DNA of 17,443 nucleotides from an uncultured Eubacteriales bacterium (lineage in GTDB: Bacteria > Bacillota_A > Clostridia > Christensenellales > Aristaeellaceae): assembly GCA_900313545.1 (NCBI GenBank), contig OMRS01000055.1, positions 1 to 17,443 of the forward strand. Direction: 5' to 3'. The position numbers and the translations under genes are program-made. Below the pieces are notes generated by a model that searched no databases, was not told where the DNA came from, and worked only from the letters and a program-made list of their open reading frames with translations. This document shows positions 6,276-13,880 of the stretch, piece after piece (position 1 is the stretch's first letter; every line of letters starts with the position of its first letter).

Positions 6276-9164
6276 ATGTACAGGGATAAGCTGTGGCGGG
6301 TGTTTGAGGGAAAGCCGGGGAAAACGGTCGTGGAGTCCCTCAGCCATACCTCGTTTGATGACATGTTCGAATTCAGCATCCGTTCGGATCACTATCACAA
6401 TCTGTACCACCGCTCCACCAAGTACCACATTCCGGTGCTTGAAGGGCGCTATTCCCAGTTTTACCGGTATTCGCTCAACTATCTGGTGCACCCCGATGAC
6501 CAGGAGCTCTTCCGGGAGCTCCTGGCCCCCGAGCGCATGGCGGAACGGATGGCGGACCCCAATTCCACGGGAATTCACGGACAGGAGTGCCGCGTGCGCG
6601 TCGTGGGCGGGGACTGGATCTGGACCCGGCAGATTGTGGTGTACGGCATGGCCTGCGGCCTGGAGGAAGGCACCGCCCGCTGCTACATCTATGACGTGCA
6701 GATCCAGCATGACCGGGAGGCGGGCGGGGAGGGCATCTCCCCGGCCGTGCGCTACGGCCTTTCAAGGGATGATGTCACGGGCCTTCTGCAGGAGTACAGC
6801 TTTTTTTCGCTGGCCCAGGACATGCTTTCCTCCATCTCCGGACAGTGGTGCATCGTGGATATCGACATCGAGCACCATACCCTCTTCACCGAATGGTTCG
6901 GCTACGAAAAGGAGCATTACCTCCTGGCGGAATTCGGCCGGAAGATCAAGGCGCTGATCCGTAAAGTCGGCGGCATTGCCGGCTACCGGGGCGCGGACCA
7001 TTTCACGTTGATGATGCCCTACAACGAGGAGAAGATCCGGGAACTGCAGGTCAGCCTGCAGAAGAGCGTGCGAAGCCAGTCCCACATGGAGGGATTTGCG
7101 CCCATGTTCGGCATCGCCATGATTGACGGCTCCAGCGATCAGATCGTGGATTACTTCAACCATGCCGTCATCACCACCGAAGGCCTGAGAAATGACTACC
7201 GCACCCGCATCCGCGTGTTTGATCCCCTGATCAAGAGGACCCAGGAGGAGGAATACAAGCTCCTCAATGAGTTCCAGCACGCCATTGAGGACGGGGAAAT
7301 CTGCTTCTGGCTCCAGCCCCAGTGCCGGGTCTCCAACGGGAAGCTGATCGGCGCGGAATCCCTTGCCCGATGGCAGCGAAAGGACGGAAGCCAGGTGCCC
7401 CCGGCCAAGTTTATCCCGCTGCTGGAAAAGTTCGGTCTGGTGACCCAGCTCGACCTGTATATCTGGGAAAGCGTGTGCCGGTGGATCCGTTCCATGATGG
7501 ACCAGGGACGCGCCATGGTGCCCATTTCGGTGAATGTGTCCCAGCTGGATATCTTCACCATCGACATTCCCGTGCACTTTGAACAGCTGACGAAGAAGTA
7601 CCGGATCCCCGCTTCCTCCCTGAAGATTGAGATCACCGAATCCGCCTATGTGGAGGATTCCAGCAAGGTCCGCGACACGGTGTCCACACTGCGTTCCCTG
7701 GGGTTCATGGTGCTCATGGATGACTTTGGCAGCGGCTATTCCTCCCTGAACATGCTGCGCTCGGTGAACGTGGATGTCATCAAGCTGGACGCCCAGTTCC
7801 TGCGCATCGAGGAGAAGGAGGAGCAGAAGGGCATCAACATCATCGAGTCCATCATCAACATGGCAAAGACCCTCCACACCCCGGTGATCGTGGAAGGCGT
7901 GGAGACCCGGGAGCAGGCGGAATTCCTGACAGGCATGGGATGCCGGTACATGCAGGGGTTCTATTATTACCGGCCCATGCCCGTGGAGCGCTTTGAGAAG
8001 ATGCTGGAGGACAGCCGGATGATCGACGGGGAGGGGCTTCTCTTCCAGTCCAACCGCCAGATGCGGGTACGCGAGATGCTGGATGAGAGCATCTACAGCG
8101 ATACCATGCTCAATGCGATTCTGGGGCCGGTGGCTTTTTACAACGTGCATGACGGACAGGTGGACATCGTCCGCTACAATGAACAGTTTTATGAACTGGT
8201 GGGGATTCCCCTTTCATTGCTGAATGAGCGCATGAACGACATTGGGCGTTTCATTTTTCCGGAGGACCGGGAGAAGTTCATGGATCTGCTTGACAAGGCC
8301 GAGCAGGACCGGTTCAACGGGGCGCGGGGGATCGTCCGGGTGTACCTGCCGGATGACACGCTCACCTGGATTTCTCTCAAGGCCTATTGTACCGGAGAGG
8401 ATCAGGAAGGCAAAAAGTTCTACGTCTCCATGCAGGACGTCTCGGAGATGCAGTATGTCAATGCGGATCTTCCGGGCGGCTATTTCCGCTGCACGGTGGA
8501 GGATGGCATGCGTTTCCTCTATGTCAGCCCGACCTTTGAGGAGATGGTGGGATACACCTGGGAGCAGATCGAGGAACGATTTGACAACCGCCTCATCAAC
8601 ATGATCCATCCGGGGGACCGGCACATGGTGGAGGAGCAGAGCCGGGACATCGCCAACGGAGAGAGGGTGTCCCTGAGGCCCTACAGGCTGATGAGCAGCA
8701 GCGGAGAGGACATTTTCGTGGCGGAGCAGACCCGCCTGACGAAGATGTTCGGTGCCCAGTGCTGGCAGAGCATGGTGATCGACGTGACCGAGGTCATGAA
8801 GACGAAGCATCAGCTCCACCTTCTTGAAAAATACTATACCGACAGCCTGATGTTCATGAGAGAGACGCCCGGCGGCCGGCACTTTGAATTTCTCACCTAC
8901 GGTCTTGAGAATGAACTGGGAATGGACCGCGAGGAGGCCCTTCGCCATCTCAATGACGGGACCTATATGTCCTGGATCAGGAGCAGCAACATCGTGCGTG
9001 ACGGCAGGGTGACCCTGGGTGAAGGAACGCGCCGGGTGGAGATCGGCCTGCCGGGAGGCGAAAACCTCATCCTGCAGATCAAGCGTTACGTGGTTTCGGA
9101 AGAAGGAGAGGACACCACCCGGATTGTGGTGGTCCGCAGGGACGACCGGGTCGAGAAGGTCTGA
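6276..9164 (+). CDS. PAS - degenerate GGDEF - EAL - multi-PAS protein, probable c-di-GMP phosphodiesterase
   Basis: This 962-residue cytoplasmic protein has, in order: a PAS-like sensor (about 20-145, ending in the W-x-W-T/R pattern), a GGDEF domain (about 160-315) whose signature has become R-G-A-D-H-F at 238-243, an EAL domain (about 325-575), and two or three further PAS domains (about 600-960). The EAL active site looks complete: Glu361 (ESL for EAL), Asn420, Glu452, Asp482-Asp483, Lys503, Glu540/Glu543 and Gln560. Hydrolysis of c-di-GMP is therefore likely, and cyclase activity very unlikely. The degenerate GGDEF may bind GTP as a regulator. Start: ATG 6276 has GGAGG 7 bases upstream; the in-frame GTG at 6270 is only one base from that site. 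PAS domains after the EAL suggest unusual signal input. It stands alone between its own -10 box and a hairpin. Confidence 0.9.
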   Translation: MYRDKLWRVFEGKPGKTVVESLSHTSFDDMFEFSIRSDHYHNLYHRSTKYHIPVLEGRYSQFYRYSLNYLVHPDDQELFRELLAPERMAERMADPNSTGIHGQECRVRVVGGDWIWTRQIVVYGMACGLEEGTARCYIYDVQIQHDREAGGEGISPAVRYGLSRDDVTGLLQEYSFFSLAQDMLSSISGQWCIVDIDIEHHTLFTEWFGYEKEHYLLAEFGRKIKALIRKVGGIAGYRGADHFTLMMPYNEEKIRELQVSLQKSVRSQSHMEGFAPMFGIAMIDGSSDQIVDYFNHAVITTEGLRNDYRTRIRVFDPLIKRTQEEEYKLLNEFQHAIEDGEICFWLQPQCRVSNGKLIGAESLARWQRKDGSQVPPAKFIPLLEKFGLVTQLDLYIWESVCRWIRSMMDQGRAMVPISVNVSQLDIFTIDIPVHFEQLTKKYRIPASSLKIEITESAYVEDSSKVRDTVSTLRSLGFMVLMDDFGSGYSSLNMLRSVNVDVIKLDAQFLRIEEKEEQKGINIIESIINMAKTLHTPVIVEGVETREQAEFLTGMGCRYMQGFYYYRPMPVERFEKMLEDSRMIDGEGLLFQSNRQMRVREMLDESIYSDTMLNAILGPVAFYNVHDGQVDIVRYNEQFYELVGIPLSLLNERMNDIGRFIFPEDREKFMDLLDKAEQDRFNGARGIVRVYLPDDTLTWISLKAYCTGEDQEGKKFYVSMQDVSEMQYVNADLPGGYFRCTVEDGMRFLYVSPTFEEMVGYTWEQIEERFDNRLINMIHPGDRHMVEEQSRDIANGERVSLRPYRLMSSSGEDIFVAEQTRLTKMFGAQCWQSMVIDVTEVMKTKHQLHLLEKYYTDSLMFMRETPGGRHFEFLTYGLENELGMDREEALRHLNDGTYMSWIRSSNIVRDGRVTLGEGTRRVEIGLPGGENLILQIKRYVVSEEGEDTTRIVVVRRDDRVEKV

Positions 9165-9170
9165 AATCAG

Positions 9171-9204
9171 GCAGCCCCCGCATCCGGCAGGATGCGGGGG
9201 CTGC
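9171..9204. terminator. Strong 15-bp hairpin between convergent genes
   Basis: GCAGCCCCCGCATCC and its exact complement enclose a 4-base loop, 6 bases after the EAL gene stop and 10 before the yqeY stop. Neither side has a clean T-run, but the position between convergent genes supports a shared terminator. Confidence 0.65.
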
Positions 9205-9214
9205 TTGTGCCTGA

Positions 9215-9661
9215 TTATGCAAAATAGGTGGAGAGGAGACGGTTGACCAGGGCGCCGTCCGCCTTTCCCCTGACCCGGGGCATGAGAACCTTCATGATCT
9301 TTCCCTTGTCCTTCGCCGTGGGCGCGGAGAGGCCGAGCTCTGAGAGCACCGCGTCAATGACCCCGCGGATTTCCGCCTCGTCCATCAGGCGGGGCGCAAA
9401 TTCGGCGTAGATGCCTGCGCGCAGGCGTGCTTCCTCAATGAGGTCGGTGCGCTCCGCCGGCGTGGTTTCCAGGGTTTCCTGGGCCTGCTTGATCTCATGG
9501 AAGATGACCGCATTCTCCTCCTCCTCGGTCAGGTCGGCGCGCTTGTCGATCATCTTCGACTTGAGCGCGGACAGGAGCAGGGAAAGGGCATCCTTGCGCG
9601 CCTTGTCCTTGTCTTTCATGGCCTGCATCATGGCGGCCCGTACGGTATCGATCTTCGACAT
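9215..9661 (-). CDS. yqeY: GatB/YqeY domain-containing protein
   Basis: A 148-residue protein of the YqeY family, which corresponds to the helical tail domain of GatB, part of the tRNA-dependent amidotransferase. The usual length is about 150, and the start MSKIDTVRAAMMQAMKDKDK, the central EEARLRAGIYAEFAPRLMDEAEI and the C-terminal MKVLMPRVRGKADGALVNRLL are all characteristic. Stand-alone YqeY proteins are widespread in Firmicutes; their exact role is unsettled, with tRNA-related functions suggested. The ATG at 9661 is chosen over longer readings because AAGGAAGG precedes it closely and the family starts there. The gene is transcribed alone from the promoter at 9710-9738. Confidence 0.93.
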   Translation of the reverse strand: MSKIDTVRAAMMQAMKDKDKARKDALSLLLSALKSKMIDKRADLTEEEENAVIFHEIKQAQETLETTPAERTDLIEEARLRAGIYAEFAPRLMDEAEIRGVIDAVLSELGLSAPTAKDKGKIMKVLMPRVRGKADGALVNRLLSTYFA

Positions 9662-9709
9662 AACAACCTTCCTTTCATCAGGTGAACTTGCATTTCCGGA
9701 TTCCGGGCC

Positions 9710-9738
9710 ATTGTACTGCGCTCCCCTGAGGGCGTCAA
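9710..9738 (-). promoter_or_regulatory. Sigma-A promoter of yqeY
   Basis: On the - strand, TTGACG (9733-9738) and TACAAT (9710-9715) are separated by 17 bases. Transcription would begin near 9703, leaving a leader of about 40 bases before the yqeY start. This is one of the best promoter matches in the window. Confidence 0.75.
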
Positions 9739-9739
9739 T

Positions 9740-10141
9740 GCCGCATGCGCACTCAGGCGGAGAAAGGGGGCACGGAGAGGGGAAAAGAGCCGGGAGACCG
9801 TCTGAGACGGAATGTCCGGAAAACAGGAGGAGTGGCTCCCTCCGGCAGATGCTCCGTGATGAGGGCGTCTGCCATATGGAAACGGGGGAGCGCCCTATTC
9901 CGCGCCGCATCGTTTTCGGTCAGATCCGCGGTCACTGCGGATGCTCCGGGATGACGGGCGAGATCAGGGGAAGGCCCTCGTCCGGAGGGAAGAAGGTGCT
10001 GAATGACCGGCAGCGGGATGCAAGGGCCTGATGAAGTGAAGACAGAGGTGGGACGTGCCTGCTGCCGGCATCGGGTCGCAGTGACCGGAAGCCTGTCCGC
10101 GCGCGGCCCCGGGGGAAAACGGTTCCCGGATGTACCGGAAG
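9740..10141. other. Gene-free stretch upstream of metK
   Basis: About 400 bases without a convincing gene. The open frames here lack ribosome binding sites and family-like sequence. There are several short hairpins, for example CCGTC-TGA-GACGG near 9800 and a 9-bp pair (9844-9852 with 9865-9873, one G-U). I see no known RNA: no RNase P, tmRNA, SRP or rRNA signature. It may hold an unrecognised RNA or a decayed gene. Confidence 0.4.
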
Positions 10142-10165
10142 ACGATCAACACGCAAAATGATCGT
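10142..10165. repeat. Inverted repeat ACGATCA-N10-TGATCGT
   Basis: Perfect 7-base arms at 10142-10148 and 10159-10165 end 10 bases before the -35 box of the metK promoter. The position fits an operator for a dimeric regulator, or simply a hairpin. No regulator can be named. Confidence 0.35.
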
Positions 10166-10175
10166 GCCATGGTCC

Positions 10176-10204
10176 TTGCTTTCTGCTCACTTCAGGCTTA
10201 TGAT
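10176..10204 (+). promoter_or_regulatory. Probable metK promoter
   Basis: TTGCTT (10176-10181), a 17-base spacer and TATGAT (10199-10204) fit the housekeeping pattern. It predicts transcription from about 10211 and a leader of about 150 bases ahead of metK. Confidence 0.55.
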
Positions 10205-10210
10205 AGAAGG

Positions 10211-10358
10211 TGGTTGACGGGAATACGGCTTTTCTGCCCTGGCGGAGATCGGCTCCGACGGATGAATGCGGGAAAGGTTCCCGCGTGCTGCCATGCAGGT
10301 CTCGCCTGCCGGCGGCACACAATGAAGTACAGGCGGAATGCCGGAAAGAGAAGAACTG
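10211..10358 (+). promoter_or_regulatory. Hairpin-rich 5' leader of metK
   Basis: The predicted leader can form three successive hairpins: CGGAG/CTCCG (10243-10257); a perfect 7-bp stem GCGGGAA/TTCCCGC with a 3-base loop (10268-10284); and directly next to it a two-tier hairpin (10285-10292 with 10311-10318, inner GCAGG/CCTGC at 10295-10309). metK leaders often carry SAM-sensing elements in Firmicutes, but the SAM-I core is absent. Whether this is a riboswitch, an attenuator or only a stable leader is open. Confidence 0.4.
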
Positions 10359-11510
10359 ATGAAAATACTGTTTACTTCGGAAAGCGTGACACAGGGCCAT
10401 CCCGACAAGGTCTGCGACCAGATTGCGGACAACCTGCTGGATGCCTATCTGGCCGGAGACCCCCAGTCCCATGTGGCCTGTGAGGTCACCGCCATTACGG
10501 ACAAGGTGCATGTCTTTGGAGAAATCACCTCCAAAACCCCGGTAAATGTGGAGCAGGTCGTGCGGGAGACCATCCGCAGCATCGGATATGATGTCCCGGG
10601 AATCGGATTTGATGCGGACACCTGCGAGGTGACGGTGAATCTGCATGAGCAGTCCCCGGATATCAACATGGGGGTCAGCCGCCATGATCCCGAGGAGGAC
10701 GGCGCGGGGGACCAGGGCATGATGTTCGGATTTGCCTGCCGGGAGACCCCCAGCCTCATGCCCCTGCCCATCGAGCTGGCCCATGCCCTGACCGTTCGCC
10801 TGGAGAAGGTGCGCAAGGAAGGCATTGTGCCCGAGCTGCTGCCTGACGGCAAGGCGCAGGTGACCGTGGAGTATGAGGACGCCCACCCGGTCCGGGTGGA
10901 CACCGTGGTCGTTTCCAGCCAGCACACCGAGGCGATCAGCCAGGAGAAGCTGAAGGAAAGGATCATCGAAGAGGTGATCAAAAAGGCCATCCCGGCGGAC
11001 CTCATGGATGAAAAGACCCGCTTCCTCATCAATCCCACAGGCCGTTTCCTGATCGGCGGTCCCGCCGGTGACAGCGGACTGACCGGCAGAAAGCTGGTGG
11101 TGGATACCTATGGCGGCTATGCCCATCACGGCGGCGGCGCCTTCTCCGGCAAGGACGCCAGCAAGGTGGACAGAAGCGGCGCGTACATGGCCCGGTATCT
11201 TGCCAAGAATGTGGTGGCGGCAGGACTGGCGGACCGCTGCGAGATTCAGGTCAGCTATGCCATCGGCGTTGCGCAGCCCGTCTCCGTTCTGGTCAACACC
11301 TACGGGACCGAAAAAGTGCCCCACGAGAAGATCGAGGCGCTGGTCAGGTCCGTGGACATGCGCCCGGGAGCCATTATCCGCAGGTTCAACCTGACCAGTC
11401 CGTGCTTTGCCAGGGTCTCCTGCTACGGGCACTTTGGAAGCAATGCTGAGGATATGCCGTGGGAAAAGACGGACCTGGCCGAAGAATGGAAACAGGCGGC
11501 CAGGGCCTGA
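10359..11510 (+). CDS. metK: S-adenosylmethionine synthetase (methionine adenosyltransferase)
   Basis: MetK makes S-adenosylmethionine from methionine and ATP, the cell's methyl donor. The 383-residue protein has the family landmarks: FTSESVTQGHPDKVCDQI at the N-terminus (ATP and Mg binding), the GAGDQGMMFG signature, the GGGAFSGKD phosphate-binding signature, and the ISYAIG-like VSYAIGVAQP. Length is normal. ATG 10359 is chosen because the family begins M-x-x-L-F-T-S-E-S; seven further in-frame residues upstream (ATG 10338) are not family-like. The ribosome site is weak (GGAAAGAG, about 8 bases away), which together with the structured leader hints at translational control. It is followed at once by an intrinsic terminator. 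Confidence 0.98.
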   Translation: MKILFTSESVTQGHPDKVCDQIADNLLDAYLAGDPQSHVACEVTAITDKVHVFGEITSKTPVNVEQVVRETIRSIGYDVPGIGFDADTCEVTVNLHEQSPDINMGVSRHDPEEDGAGDQGMMFGFACRETPSLMPLPIELAHALTVRLEKVRKEGIVPELLPDGKAQVTVEYEDAHPVRVDTVVVSSQHTEAISQEKLKERIIEEVIKKAIPADLMDEKTRFLINPTGRFLIGGPAGDSGLTGRKLVVDTYGGYAHHGGGAFSGKDASKVDRSGAYMARYLAKNVVAAGLADRCEIQVSYAIGVAQPVSVLVNTYGTEKVPHEKIEALVRSVDMRPGAIIRRFNLTSPCFARVSCYGHFGSNAEDMPWEKTDLAEEWKQAARA

Positions 11511-11532
11511 TCAAAACCAGTTTCAACCTTCC

Positions 11533-11558
11533 GGGGCAGCCGATGGCTGCCCCTTTTT
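11533..11558 (+). terminator. Rho-independent terminator of metK
   Basis: A 9-bp stem GGGGCAGCC/GGCTGCCCC with loop GAT is followed by five T, 22 bases after the metK stop. Confidence 0.92.
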
Positions 11559-11706
11559 CCGGATTCTGGGGCGGAGCGCAGACCGCCGGACGGGATTCCG
11601 TACCTCAAACCGGGTCCTGCGGATGCTGCCGGCGGCCCGGTTCCCCTGGCCTTCCGCTTTGCGCTGTTTCTGGCCCTCATTCATTCTGACCACCAGGAGA
11701 TGTATC

Positions 11707-12564
11707 ATGGAACATGCCACCTGCAATTCCTCCCGGCCCTCCGTCTTCCGGCTCATTGCGCTGGATATTGACGGGACGGCGCTTGACAGCAGCAAAAAGG
11801 TCCCGGAGAGCGTCATTCATGCGGCAGCGCAGGCCGCCCGGATGGGAAAGACGCTGGTCTTCTGCAGCGGCCGGTCCGTGTCGGAGATGGAGGAAGTGCA
11901 CAGGGCCCTGCCCATGATCCGCTACGGGGTCTTTTCAAGCGGCGCGGGCATCTATGACTATGCTTCAAGGACAGCCTTTGAGCTGCAGGGACTCAGCAGG
12001 GAACAGGTCCGCGCCATCCTGGCGGCGGCCGCAAAGCGGGAGATCATGCCCCACCTGTCCTTTGCGGGACGGGATGTGATCCAGGAATCCCACCTTCAGA
12101 ATCTGGAACGGTATCACATGGGAGTGTACCGGCCCATGTACGAGAGGGTCATGACCCGGGTGGAGGACATCTTTGCCTACGGGGCCTCCTGCGGGGAGAA
12201 CCCGCTCAAGCTGAACCTCTATCATGCGGACCCCGCGGAGCGGGAACAGACCCTGAGGGAACTTGAGGGGCTGGGGCTGGAGAGGGTCTATTCTGAAGTC
12301 TCCTCTCTGGAATGCTCCGCGTCGGGGGTGGACAAGGGACAGGGCCTGCTGCGGCTGTGCAGGCGGCTCGGCATCCCGATGGAGGCGTGCATTGCCGTCG
12401 GAGACGGGGACAATGACCTGCCGATGCTGCGCGCTGCGGGAAGGGGCATCGCGATGGGAAACGCATCTGAGCGGGTCCGGGCGGCGGCGGACCTGGTGGT
12501 TCCCGATCTGGACCATGACGGGTGCGCCGTGGCAATCCGTCTGCTGATGGGAGAAAAGCCCTGA
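11707..12564 (+). CDS. Cof-type HAD-IIB family hydrolase
   Basis: A 285-residue HAD phosphatase of the Cof/YkrA-like subfamily, which removes phosphate from sugar phosphates, flavin nucleotides or similar metabolites; the substrate cannot be predicted. All four motifs are visible: Asp20 and Asp22 in ALDIDGTALDS (nucleophile and acid/base), the Ser in VFCSGRS, Lys210 in SGVDKGQGL, and Asp233/Asp237 in GDGDNDLPML. The IIB cap lies between motifs two and three. ATG 11707 has AGGAG 7 bases upstream; longer in-frame readings run back into metK and its terminator. No clear promoter is visible in the 148 bases after the metK terminator. The N-terminal 12 residues before the core strand are slightly longer than usual. 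Confidence 0.95.
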   Translation: MEHATCNSSRPSVFRLIALDIDGTALDSSKKVPESVIHAAAQAARMGKTLVFCSGRSVSEMEEVHRALPMIRYGVFSSGAGIYDYASRTAFELQGLSREQVRAILAAAAKREIMPHLSFAGRDVIQESHLQNLERYHMGVYRPMYERVMTRVEDIFAYGASCGENPLKLNLYHADPAEREQTLRELEGLGLERVYSEVSSLECSASGVDKGQGLLRLCRRLGIPMEACIAVGDGDNDLPMLRAAGRGIAMGNASERVRAAADLVVPDLDHDGCAVAIRLLMGEKP

Positions 12565-12610
12565 AGGAAATCCGCAGGGGCCGTATGCGCCTTTGACATT
12601 CGCCGGGGCG

Positions 12611-12647
12611 AAAAAAGCCGGCGGCAGAGATGCCGCCGGCTTTTTTT
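12611..12647. terminator. Two-way intrinsic terminator
   Basis: A perfect 10-bp stem GCCGGCGGCA/TGCCGCCGGC with loop GAGA is flanked by six A on the left and seven T on the right, so it can stop transcription from both the HAD gene (+) and the flavoprotein gene (-). Confidence 0.95.
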
Positions 12648-12659
12648 GTCCCGGGAGGC

Positions 12660-13214
12660 TTACACCGAGATCTCGGAAATGGCCCTTTGGAGGATGGCCT
12701 CGGGGTCTGCCCCGTCGATGTCAAGGCCGCAGGCCTGGATGAGACGGACATCCGCAATGCCGTAAAAGTTTTCCGCGAGGGAGCGGAGATAGCCAAAGCC
12801 AAACTCCTCCGGGACAAAGCTGCCTCCCGCGGTGGACACATAGAACAGCCGCCGGGCGCTGCAAAGGCCTTTGGGATAACCCTGCGGGGTATATTTGAAG
12901 GTGATTCCCAGGACGTTGATCTGCTCGATATACTGCTTGAGCGAAGCCGGGAAGGACAGGTCCCAGTAGGGTGCCGCAATGACGATCTGGTCAGCGCGCG
13001 CAAACTGGCGGGCCATGTCAAAGAGGGGATGGTCAAAGGACGAGTCGGCGATGAGGCCGTCCCTCAGGGTCAGAAAGGACTGGTCAGCCACGGGAAAGGA
13101 GACCCGGGACAGGTTGATCTCCTCGTAAGGCTCCCCAAGGGCGGAGAGAAGTGCGCCGGCCAGACGGAAGGTCCTCGATTCCGGACGGACACAGGCGTTG
13201 ACAAACAGGATCAT
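12660..13214 (-). CDS. Flavodoxin-like fold NAD(P)H-dependent oxidoreductase (AzoR/FMN azoreductase-like)
   Basis: A 184-residue cytoplasmic flavoprotein. The start MILFVNACVRPESRTFRLA is the phosphate loop of flavodoxin-fold quinone/azo reductases, and the AAPYWDLSFPASLKQYIE and GITFKYTPQGYPKGL segments closely follow AzoR, in which they contact FMN and the substrate; FYVSTAGG matches the next flavin-binding strand. Such enzymes reduce quinones, azo dyes or nitroaromatics with two electrons from NAD(P)H. It is slightly shorter than AzoR (about 200). The start at 13214 has a perfect AAGGAGG (13221-13227) 6 bases away. It runs toward the HAD gene and has its own promoter. Substrate and whether NADH or NADPH is used are unknown. 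Confidence 0.9.
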   Translation of the reverse strand: MILFVNACVRPESRTFRLAGALLSALGEPYEEINLSRVSFPVADQSFLTLRDGLIADSSFDHPLFDMARQFARADQIVIAAPYWDLSFPASLKQYIEQINVLGITFKYTPQGYPKGLCSARRLFYVSTAGGSFVPEEFGFGYLRSLAENFYGIADVRLIQACGLDIDGADPEAILQRAISEISV

Positions 13215-13276
13215 GGTTTTCCTCCTTCAGGCGGGCAGCGCCCGGCGGGGTGACCGCGATGTTTTGATGATGCCTG

Positions 13277-13282
13277 ATTCTA
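13277..13282 (-). promoter_or_regulatory. Extended -10 box of the flavoprotein gene
   Basis: On the - strand TAGAAT is preceded by TGA, giving an extended -10 (TG-N-TAGAAT); the -35 is poor. It lies 63 bases upstream of the start codon. Confidence 0.5.
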
Positions 13283-13299
13283 TCACAGAAGACCGGAGG

Positions 13300-13632
13300 C
13301 GTTCATCGGTTTTGAGGAAAAATCCCCGGCGCAGGGAAGACCGGGAAGCCCGGGTGAGGACAGGCCAGGGGAGCCGGTTCCGGGGGAGGGCGGACACTTC
13401 GGTTTTTTCCATGGAGCGGCGGGGGATGACGGCGAAGGAGGGAGGGAATCCGCGGCTCTCCTCGTCGAAGAGCTGCACTTCGCAAAATAAACTGTTTAGA
13501 AATCCGGAGAGGAATCAGTCGGATTATCCGAGTGATCAGCATGAATTGTAAGTATTAACATGTAAATCTGCACAGGGTGGAGGAGAATTCCTGTCCAGAA
13601 ATGACAAAAGAAAAAAGTGACACCCAAATGCA
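13300..13632. other. Intergenic stretch, turning A+T-rich after about 13480
   Basis: No supported gene. The first part is G+C-rich like the chromosome. From about 13480 the sequence becomes visibly A+T-richer (TAAACTGTTTA palindrome at 13488-13498, then ATTGTAAGTATTAACATGTAAAT near 13545, written in outline), which continues into the RNA/zinc-ribbon unit. The change may mark the edge of an acquired segment, but I see no clear end repeats. Confidence 0.4.
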
Positions 13633-13661
13633 TTGTGAAGGAGGGGGTGGATGGATATAAT
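13633..13661 (+). promoter_or_regulatory. Sigma-A promoter of the RNA/zinc-ribbon unit
   Basis: TTGTGA (13633-13638), exactly 17 bases, then a perfect TATAAT (13656-13661). Start of transcription is expected near 13668, about 210 bases before the protein start, so a long untranslated RNA is made. Confidence 0.72.
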
Positions 13662-13667
13662 GTGCGC

Positions 13668-13870
13668 GTGCTGAGGGGCATGTGATTATTGTAACATAAT
13701 GACAACTCCGGACTGTGGAACAGGGAATGCCTGAAACCGAAGGTCACGGCAGGAGGATAGATGCCCGGCACACAGACAGAGAGGCTTGGCAGGCGAACAC
13801 AGGCGGTCGCGTCCATGTACGGTTCTGAGCAGAAGTCAGGGAGCCGGTGTCAGGGGAGGCGTACTGTCCG
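13668..13870 (+). ncRNA. Structured non-coding RNA or leader, possibly HEARO/omega-RNA-like
   Basis: A long untranslated stretch between a strong promoter and the zinc-ribbon gene folds readily by hand. A stem CTGTGG/TCACGG (13713-13718 with 13744-13749, one or two G-U) encloses CAGG-GAATG-CCTG (13721-13733) and ACC-GAA-GGT (13736-13744). GGCA/TGCC (13748-13751 with 13762-13765) is an alternative partner. A longer hairpin CGGTT-CTGA-loop-TCAG-GG-AGCCG spans 13820-13846. The segments GGCTTGGCAGGCGAACAC (13783-13800) and AGAAGTCAGG (13831-13840), and an ATGA at 13699-13702 just before the folded part, resemble my memory of HEARO RNAs, the omega-RNAs of IscB. That family call is recall, not a computed match. 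Alternatives: a 5' fragment of a group II intron, or a regulatory leader. Confidence 0.5.
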
Positions 13871-13880
13871 GAGGTGCAAG

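Noticed and set aside
10190..10260. SAM-I riboswitch ahead of metK
   Set aside because: CTTATGATAGAAGGTGG looks faintly like the SAM-I start, but the GGCCC and GCAACC cores are missing, and the similar part overlaps the -10 box of the likely promoter.
13761..13880. Longer start for the zinc-ribbon gene (ATG 13761, AGGAGG 4 bases upstream)
   Set aside because: The extra 40 residues are Arg-rich and not repeat-like, the site lies within the folded RNA, and ATG 13881 has a well-spaced GGAGG at the start of the first repeat. It cannot be fully excluded.
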